The notes under the pieces: generated by a model
What the model was told of the DNA's origin: nothing
The model's database searches: none
The model's input: the letters and a program-made list of their open reading frames with translations, nothing else
Shown: piece by piece, positions 1-4,447 of the stretch
How positions within the stretch are numbered: the stretch's first letter is position 1
Layout: every line of letters starts with the position of its first letter
Program-made: the position numbers and the translations under genes
Assembly: GCA_003230355.1 (NCBI GenBank)
Contig: QIDD01000081.1
Span: forward strand, 1 to 5,526
Reading direction: 5' to 3'
Origin: Methanobacteriota archaeon
Lineage (GTDB): Archaea; Hydrothermarchaeota; Hydrothermarchaeia; Hydrothermarchaeales; SZUA-236
DNA: 5,526 bases

Positions 1-1
1 G

Positions 2-189
2 ATATGCGAAAAGGGTGCGGACATCACCTTTGTGCTTCGAGACATACAGAGCGAAGGAATGCAAAGGAGGGGCTAAAAGAGCGTGTGGAGGAGCTCGAAA
101 AGTGGCAGCGACTTACAGTTGGTAGAGAAGTAAGGATGACAGAACTTAAAGAAGAGATTAAAAAGCTTAAAGAGAAAATCAAGGAATAA
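2..189 (+). pseudogene. 3' end of PAS-domain signalling protein, apparent one-base frameshift
   Basis: The gene enters from the left edge, so only its end is visible. In the frame starting at base 2 the translation includes ADITFVLRDI, which resembles the end of a PAS/PAC sensor domain; that frame hits a stop at 74-76. In the frame starting at base 1, from base 46, the translation runs TERRNAKEGLKERVEELEKW and on through the LTVGREVRMTELKEEI linker to a Lys/Glu-rich coiled coil, ending at TAA 187-189. Joining the two frames with one extra base near 46 restores the typical RDITERR junction. I therefore read this as a gene broken by a one-base deletion, or a sequencing error. No histidine-kinase ATPase domain follows the coiled coil, so it probably encoded a sensor or signal-transfer protein ending in the coiled coil. 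The 61-residue open frame beginning at ATG 4 is unlikely to be a genuine separate protein, because its first 15 or so residues look like out-of-frame translation. Confidence 0.62.
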
Positions 190-194
190 AACAC

Positions 195-216
195 TTTCAA
201 CATGCCTTTGTTGAAA
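195..216. repeat. 7-bp inverted repeat after the PAS gene
   Basis: TTTCAAC (195-201) and GTTGAAA (210-216) are perfect complements separated by 8 bases. The dyad starts 6 bases after the stop at 187-189 and ends about 45 bases before the TATA-like box at 262-269. As RNA it could form a small hairpin at the end of the PAS transcript, but no T-run follows, so a simple terminator is not well supported. As DNA it could be an operator upstream of the glycosidase. The dyad is directly visible; its role is not. Confidence 0.4.
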
Positions 217-261
217 ACGCCTGATCAATATGTCCCAAACAAGTTCATAGGAGAAAACACC

Positions 262-269
262 TTATAAAT
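262..269 (+). promoter_or_regulatory. TATA-like box for the glycosidase gene
   Basis: TTATAAAT sits inside an AT-only stretch running to about 280, preceded by a purine-rich segment (GGAGAAAA, 250-257) that could serve as a BRE. Archaeal transcription usually starts about 25 bases downstream of the TATA box, here near 290-293, giving a leader of roughly 20 bases to ATG 312. A second overlapping candidate, TTTAAATT, lies at 269-276. The assignment rests on sequence and position only. Confidence 0.5.
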
Positions 270-311
270 TTAAATTAAATAGATGGTTAAAACAAGTCAA
301 TCTACTCTTAG

Positions 312-1676
312 ATGAATTATCTGGACGGTTTCACACGGATAAATGAGGGAAAAATGGAAGACGCGTTAAAAGGTCTAATGAAGAAAGCAAAATCAATTCT
401 TGAGAACAACTGGATGGATGGCTACACACGGCCCTCAGCGCTGCTCTACCCTCATCAGTGGAGCTGGGACTCAGGGTTCATCGCGATAGGGTACTCCACT
501 TTTGATCAGCAGAAGGCGCAGACCGAGCTTCGGTCGCTATTTCGGGGACAGTGGAAAAACGGGATGATCCCCCATATCGTCTATGCACAGAATCCATCGG
601 ATGCTTATTTTCCGGACGCGGAATTCTGGAACACAACTATCTCTGAAGAAGCTCCCAGCGGTGTTCAAACCTCTGGTATCACGCAGCCTCCTGTCCACGC
701 AATAGCCGCGCTCACAATCTACAAGCGAGCAATAGACCCAACCTCTGCCTTTGGATTCCTAAAAGACATGTATCCGAAGCTTTTGGCATCACACAAATTT
801 TTCTACACAGTACGAGACCCGCTTGGAGAAGGGCTCGCATATATTCGCCATCCCTGGGCATCAGGGCTTGACAACTCGCCAACCTGGGATGAGCCGCTCC
901 AGCGAATCGAGCTGGGGGACACACCACAATTCGATAGAAAAGACCTAAAAAGCGGTGTGCCACGTGAGCAGCGGCCCCAGGACTGGGATTACAACCGATA
1001 CATCTATTTGGTGGAGCTTTTCAAAGAACGAGACTACGATGAAGCGGAACTATTCAAAACCTGCCCTTTCCTGCTGCAGGATCCGCTTGTAAACTCAATT
1101 TTGGTGAGGGCGAATCAGGACCTTGCTCAAATAGCTGAGGTATTGGGAGAAGACCAAACACAGATCAAAGGGTGGGAGAAGAAGACGAAAAAAGCGATTA
1201 ACAAAAAACTCTGGCACAAGGGGCACGGATTTTATGATGCCTATGATCTCAGGGCAGAAGAGATGATCGAGGTGGACACGGCATCCGGCTTCATTCCTTT
1301 ATACGGCGGCATCCCCTCACAGGCGCAGGCTCGAAAGCTCTACAAATACATGGATTCAAGCAGCTTCTGCTCAATGCACGAGAAAAAGTGTTTTTCCATC
1401 CCCAACTATAACCGGGAGGGCGAGCACTTCGACCCTGAAAACTATTGGCGAGGACCGATATGGATTAACATGAACTGGATGCTTATGCAGGGCCTAAGAA
1501 GATACGGATACGTGGACAAGGCGGAGAGCGTGAAGACCGACATAATCGAGCTTGTGCGCCGCTACGGATTCCACGAATATTATGATCCAATTAAAGGCCG
1601 TGGATATGGGTCAACCGATTTTTCCTGGACAGCTGCGCTCTTTCTCGACACAGTGTTTGACGACGAAGCAGTCTAG
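312..1676 (+). CDS. GH63-type glycosidase, mannosylglycerate/glucosylglycerate hydrolase-like
   Basis: This 454-residue protein has no signal peptide or membrane segment, so it should be cytoplasmic. It matches the single (alpha/alpha)6-barrel glycosidases of GH63 that hydrolyse mannosylglycerate or glucosylglycerate. Visible landmarks are YPHQWSWDSGFIAIGY (46-61), GMIPHIVY (84-91), TSGITQPPVHA (120-130), HPWASGLDNSPTWD (180-193), WDYNRY (225-230), YWRGPIWINMNWML (378-391) and FHEYYDP (420-426). By family analogy D187 is the likely general acid and E422 the likely base; both are present, so the enzyme should be active. The length is normal for the family (about 420-450). Start choice: ATG 312 follows an in-frame TAG and lies about 20 bases from the predicted transcription start. 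ATG 354 (M15), preceded by GAGGG at 345-349, is a serious alternative that would remove 14 poorly conserved-looking residues. The gene stands alone, with no glycosyl-glycerate synthase in view, so the exact sugar is unknown. Trehalase-like or other GH63 specificity remains possible. Confidence 0.85.
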   Translation: MNYLDGFTRINEGKMEDALKGLMKKAKSILENNWMDGYTRPSALLYPHQWSWDSGFIAIGYSTFDQQKAQTELRSLFRGQWKNGMIPHIVYAQNPSDAYFPDAEFWNTTISEEAPSGVQTSGITQPPVHAIAALTIYKRAIDPTSAFGFLKDMYPKLLASHKFFYTVRDPLGEGLAYIRHPWASGLDNSPTWDEPLQRIELGDTPQFDRKDLKSGVPREQRPQDWDYNRYIYLVELFKERDYDEAELFKTCPFLLQDPLVNSILVRANQDLAQIAEVLGEDQTQIKGWEKKTKKAINKKLWHKGHGFYDAYDLRAEEMIEVDTASGFIPLYGGIPSQAQARKLYKYMDSSSFCSMHEKKCFSIPNYNREGEHFDPENYWRGPIWINMNWMLMQGLRRYGYVDKAESVKTDIIELVRRYGFHEYYDPIKGRGYGSTDFSWTAALFLDTVFDDEAV

Positions 1677-1791
1677 CATAATAAAAGTGGTTGAGAAAAT
1701 TATGCCAGCAAATTCCTGGCGTTTAGGGCTCGGATTATACTTCAGTGTCGAGAGAATTTTGTTATCTACTATCGGGTTCTTTTTGATGCTC

Positions 1792-1807
1792 TAAAAGCAG
1801 GCTTTTA
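1792..1807. terminator. AT-rich palindrome in the convergent spacer
   Basis: TAAAAGC (1792-1798) and GCTTTTA (1801-1807) are perfect arms around a 2-base centre, so an RNA hairpin would have six pairs and a CAGG loop. It lies 115 bases after the glycosidase stop and is preceded by a T5 run at 1780-1784. Position and composition suit termination of the plus-strand transcript, as archaeal terminators are mainly T-rich tracts. It is weak on its own. Confidence 0.35.
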
Positions 1808-1827
1808 AATTTCGTGTGACGAAGTGA

Positions 1828-1847
1828 TTTTTCTTTCAGAAGAAAAA
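1828..1847. terminator. Bidirectional terminator between glycosidase and tRNA
   Basis: TTTTTCTT (1828-1835) and AAGAAAAA (1840-1847) form a perfect 8-bp palindrome around a TCAG loop. It begins 3 bases beyond the tRNA discriminator base. Read on the minus strand it gives a T5 run immediately after the tRNA, and read on the plus strand it gives T5 for the converging glycosidase transcript. Archaeal polymerase stops at such T-tracts, so one element could serve both directions. The strong A/T symmetry and its place between convergent genes are the evidence. Confidence 0.55.
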
Positions 1848-1849
1848 GA

Positions 1850-1965
1850 TGCGGCTGACGGGATTTGAACCCGTGCAATTGGCTTGCTCCATTAATCGCT
1901 GTTTTTTTCTGGGGGCGGGCGATTAGTGTGGAAGGCCAATGTCCTAACCGCTAGACCACAGCCGC
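1850..1965 (-). tRNA. tRNA-Gly(UCC) with a 44-base intron
   Basis: Read on the minus strand, the acceptor stem GCGGCTG (1965-1959) pairs perfectly with CAGCCGC (1857-1851), with discriminator A at 1850. The D stem is GTCT/GGAC. The anticodon stem TTGGC (1939-1935) pairs with GCCAA (1883-1879). The T arm is ACGGG-TTCAAAT-CCCGT. The anticodon is TCC at 1932-1930, so it decodes GGA (and probably GGG) glycine codons. The loop is interrupted after position 37 (A1929) by bases 1928-1885; joining A1929 to A1884 gives a regular 7-base anticodon loop and a 72-base tRNA. No CCA is encoded, so it must be added after transcription, and the intron must be removed by the archaeal splicing endonuclease. The gene lies 39 bases after the TIGR00300-type gene on the same strand and has no clear TATA box of its own. 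Confidence 0.95.
1885..1928 (-). other. tRNA-Gly intron with bulge-helix-bulge splice motif
   Basis: The intron sits between tRNA positions 37 and 38, the commonest archaeal site. A canonical bulge-helix-bulge can be drawn. The 4-bp central helix is CTTC (1934-1931) with GGAG (1890-1887), including one G-T wobble. The 3-base bulges are C-A|C (1930-1928) and C-A|A (1886-1884), each cut between its second and third base, which exactly yields the spliced tRNA. Beyond it, TAATCGC (1925-1919) pairs perfectly with GCGATTA (1899-1893). The loop joins a C-rich run to an A7 run. No open frame or box C/D elements were seen inside. Confidence 0.88.
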
Positions 1966-2004
1966 ATATGTTTTTGTGTTTGTTTTGATTCTCTGTGTTT
2001 TTTT

Positions 2005-3225
2005 TTAGCTTAGTTCATTAATTTTTTGTTCGAGCAGGGGTAGGAAGCTGCCGGCGTCTGTTATTACTCCGAGTGCTTGTGCGGTGCCTCTGTCGGCTAG
2101 TTTTGTTACTGTTGCGGGGTTGATGTCGACGAATATGGTTTTTATATTTGACGCTAGAAGGTTTCCAACGGCTATTGAGTGCAGCAGCGTGCATATCATG
2201 AGCACGAGCTCCACGCCGTCAAGTCTTTTTCGCATCTCTCGCTGGGCCTGGATGACATCGGTGATGACCTCTGGCAGTGGGCCATCATCCCGGATTGATC
2301 CGGCAAGCACGTAGGGTATTTCTTTTTTTGTGGCTTCGTACATCACGCCTTGTGTCAGTTTGCCTGACTGCACGAGTGCCTGGATGCTTCCTGCCTTGTT
2401 GACCTCGTTTATCGCGTAGAGGTGGTGACGGTGTCCGCCTTCTGCCGGCCTGCCCGTTGCTGTGTTTATCCCCAGCGATGTTCCGTATAATGCTGATTCA
2501 ATGTCATGCACGGCGAGTGCGTTACCTGCGAAGAGCACGTCTACAACCTCGTTTTTTATCATCCGCGCAAGGCTTGTGTGCGCTCCTGTGTGAACGATTG
2601 CAGGCCCGCCTACGACAAGCACTTTTTCGCCTCGTTTTTTCACGGCCACAATTTCACGGGCGATCTCCTCGATAAGCGATTCTGTGGGCTTTTCAGACGA
2701 CACATTGCTGCTCATGAACTCGAACACGCTGTATCCGCGCGGGCGCTCTGGAGGTTCAATCCGTATGCCTTTTTTGCCCACAACCACGAGGTCGCCGGAT
2801 TTCACCTCGCTTATAGGAACGGATTTTGCTTTTTTCGCATCTTTATCAACAACGATTACAAGGTCCATTTCATGCCGGGCCACGGGAGCCCAACTGCTGT
2901 TGATTCGAACAAAGGTGGGATGATTAGTTGTGGAGTAGAAGTTGTCTGGAAGCGTGGCATCCTTGGGTGCGGCTGCAAGCTCTGCTTCTTCGACTTCAGG
3001 GATTGTGGCTCCGACCTTGATTAGCTCGCCGATGATGTCGTCCAAAAGCTCGCGTGTATCTGTTTTTATGAGTATGCGGGCGTAGCTGGGCTCGGTCTTC
3101 TTCTTGCCGATGGTAAACTCTGTTACATCGAAGTCGCCGCCCATGTCCATGATGGTGTCGAATACCTTGGGCAGGATGAACGAGTCGATGATATGGCCTT
3201 TTAGCTCGATCTCTTTTACCTGCAT
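2005..3225 (-). CDS. LOR/SDH-domain enzyme (TIGR00300-type), probable ornithine cyclodeaminase
   Basis: This 406-residue cytoplasmic protein resembles the archaeal LOR/SDH (TIGR00300) family. The N-terminal part (about 1-85) is an alpha/beta LOR/SDH-type region beginning IELKGHIIDSFILPKVFD. The middle (about 95-180) carries NFYSTTNHPTFVRI and a small beta-rich segment (GDLVVVGKKGIRI). The C-terminal half contains a Rossmann-like segment, KVLVVGGPAIVHTGAHTSLA (201-220), followed by VLFAGNALAVHDIESALYG (230-248), GGHRHHLYAINEVN (263-276) and AGSIRDDGPLPEV (308-320). From family knowledge, related archaeal proteins convert ornithine to proline and ammonia with NAD, and the same module forms the C-terminal half of the cyanobacterial arginine dihydrolase AgrE/ArgZ. 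That dihydrolase domain is absent here, so arginine itself is an unlikely substrate. ATG 3225 is preceded by a weak GGAAG (3234-3230) and a TATA-like box at the right distance. The gene ends in TAA followed by an A-run. The family is confident; the reaction is inferred. Confidence 0.85.
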   Translation of the reverse strand: MQVKEIELKGHIIDSFILPKVFDTIMDMGGDFDVTEFTIGKKKTEPSYARILIKTDTRELLDDIIGELIKVGATIPEVEEAELAAAPKDATLPDNFYSTTNHPTFVRINSSWAPVARHEMDLVIVVDKDAKKAKSVPISEVKSGDLVVVGKKGIRIEPPERPRGYSVFEFMSSNVSSEKPTESLIEEIAREIVAVKKRGEKVLVVGGPAIVHTGAHTSLARMIKNEVVDVLFAGNALAVHDIESALYGTSLGINTATGRPAEGGHRHHLYAINEVNKAGSIQALVQSGKLTQGVMYEATKKEIPYVLAGSIRDDGPLPEVITDVIQAQREMRKRLDGVELVLMICTLLHSIAVGNLLASNIKTIFVDINPATVTKLADRGTAQALGVITDAGSFLPLLEQKINELS

Positions 3226-3252
3226 AATTCTTCCAGCCTAAGATGACGCCGC

Positions 3253-3276
3253 GGGCATATAACACTTTTCATGCCC
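3253..3276. repeat. 6-bp inverted repeat overlapping the TIGR00300 promoter
   Basis: GGGCAT (3253-3258) and ATGCCC (3271-3276) are perfect complements 12 bases apart. One arm covers the downstream part of the TATA-like box and the other lies just after the serB stop codon. The layout suits a dimeric regulator that blocks TBP/TFB binding, but a small mRNA hairpin after serB is an alternative. No regulator gene is visible nearby. Confidence 0.35.
3257..3262 (-). promoter_or_regulatory. TATA-like box for the TIGR00300-type gene
   Basis: On the minus strand TTATAT (3262-3257) lies in the 52-base gap between the serB stop and ATG 3225. A start site about 26 bases downstream would fall near 3234, giving a leader of about 10 bases, so the gene can be transcribed separately from serB. 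The box is overlapped by the inverted repeat at 3253-3276. Readthrough from serB is not excluded, as no T-rich terminator is seen in the gap. Confidence 0.45.
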
Positions 3277-3277
3277 T

Positions 3278-4447
3278 TCACCTCTCCTCTCCTCCGAGCA
3301 CGTTGAGAAGCCCTACGATGTTTGTCTTTGAAATCGTGCCGTCACTGATTTTTTTCAAGAGGTCTTTTGCGTTGAAGGCGATTCCCAACCCCGCGTTTTT
3401 GATCATTATCTGGTCGTTTGCGCCGTCGCCCACCGCCACGATGTTTTCTGTTGAGATGTTTTCTTTCTTCGCAAGCTCGCCGATTATTCGTCCCTTACCC
3501 TCGGCGTCGATTATACGCCCCTTCAGCTTACCTGTGAGCCTGCCATCAACTATCTCCAGCTTATTTGCGTAGGCATAGTCAAAGTCCAGCTCCTCCTTCA
3601 ACCTGTCTGTGAAGAATGTGAATCCGCCGGAGATAAGCGCCGTCTTATATCCCATAGACTTCAGCGTTGAAAGAAGCTCCTCAGTCCCAGGTGTGAGCGC
3701 GAGGTTTTCAGCGATGTCTTCAAGCACGCTAACAGGCATTCCAGTGAGGAGTTTCACACGGTCTTTAAGCGCCTTCTTAAAATCGAGGTCGCCGCACATA
3801 GCCTTGGCCGTTATGCCTTTAACTTCCTCCTCAACCCCTGCAGCCTCTGCAAGCGCGTCGATAACCTCGTCATCAGTAATTGTTGAATCCATGTCAAAAA
3901 CGATAAGCCTTTTTTCACGCTGAAAATTCTCATAGCGAAGCACCACAACATCAAGCCCCACACGCTCCGATGCCTGTTTAACCGCCTCACGCACTGTTTC
4001 AGGGGATTTGTCTTCAATGTCGATTATGAATTTTACAGAGATAAGATCGCCCCTGGCCGTGAGGTTTGTGGACTCAATGTTAAGGTCCATTGAAACAAGG
4101 ATGCTGCTCACGTCGGAAACAATGCCCGGTCGATCCCTTCCTAAAACGACGAGGGCATAGGGGTTTCGCGGCTTTACTGGGCGGTGGTCCTGATACTCTG
4201 AAAAAGGTGTTACCTCAATTTCCACTTGAAGCTTTTCTGCAAGCTGTTTAAGGCCGGTCTGCAGCTCCTCAAAACCAAGGCTCCCAGTTGAGAGATCAAC
4301 GGTCATGAACATGGTAAAAAGCCCTTGCACCACGCTTTGCTTAATGTCTGTAATGTTTATTTCGCCCTGTGCAAGAAACCCGGTCACACCTGAGATCAGG
4401 CCCTTTCTATCCTTACCTAAAATCGTGATAACCGCTTTATCCGTCAT
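3278..4447 (-). CDS. serB: Phosphoserine phosphatase with two ACT domains
   Basis: This enzyme catalyses the last step of phosphorylated serine synthesis, O-phosphoserine to serine plus phosphate, in the cytoplasm. Its 389 residues hold two N-terminal ACT domains (about 4-80 and 97-171), each with a DRxG-type ligand loop (GKDRKGLISG and GRDRPGIVSD), then a HAD phosphatase domain (about 180-385). All HAD motifs are present: DMDST with nucleophile D185 and acid/base D187, motif II LISGGF with S273, motif III lysine probably K318, and motif IV GDGAND with D341 and D345. The CMGDLDF-type cap segment appears as MCGDLDF (217-223). ACT domains suggest feedback control by serine or another amino acid, which is inference. 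Start ATG 4447 overlaps the upstream stop as ATGA and has a good Shine-Dalgarno (AAGGTGA, 4458-4452), so translation is coupled to the nuclease gene. The stop is TGA 3280-3278. Confidence 0.95.
   Translation of the reverse strand: MTDKAVITILGKDRKGLISGVTGFLAQGEINITDIKQSVVQGLFTMFMTVDLSTGSLGFEELQTGLKQLAEKLQVEIEVTPFSEYQDHRPVKPRNPYALVVLGRDRPGIVSDVSSILVSMDLNIESTNLTARGDLISVKFIIDIEDKSPETVREAVKQASERVGLDVVVLRYENFQREKRLIVFDMDSTITDDEVIDALAEAAGVEEEVKGITAKAMCGDLDFKKALKDRVKLLTGMPVSVLEDIAENLALTPGTEELLSTLKSMGYKTALISGGFTFFTDRLKEELDFDYAYANKLEIVDGRLTGKLKGRIIDAEGKGRIIGELAKKENISTENIVAVGDGANDQIMIKNAGLGIAFNAKDLLKKISDGTISKTNIVGLLNVLGGEER

Noticed and set aside
712..963. Minus-strand 83-codon open frame
   Set aside because: Antisense to the conserved core of the glycosidase, including its catalytic-acid loop; no domain and no promoter.
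1552..1794. Plus-strand 80-codon open frame running past the glycosidase stop
   Set aside because: Its first half is the glycosidase C-terminus read out of frame, and the remainder is AT-rich spacer translation with a hydrophobic tail. I see no Shine-Dalgarno.
1885..1928. Possible box C/D small RNA inside the tRNA intron
   Set aside because: Some archaeal tRNA introns hold one, but I see no RUGAUGA/CUGA pair in suitable positions here.
1998..2006. T9 run on the plus strand as a terminator for the minus-strand TIGR00300 gene
   Set aside because: On the minus strand this is an A-run, so it cannot act as a T-tract terminator for that gene.
2506..3024. Plus-strand 172-codon open frame
   Set aside because: It lies wholly antisense to the TIGR00300-type gene, has a Cys/Phe/His-rich composition typical of a shadow frame and no recognisable domain.
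2996..3265. Minus-strand 89-codon frame beginning just upstream of the TIGR00300-type gene
   Set aside because: It is the +1 frame of that gene: the Arg/His-rich translation has no family features and its ATG overlaps the TATA-like box.
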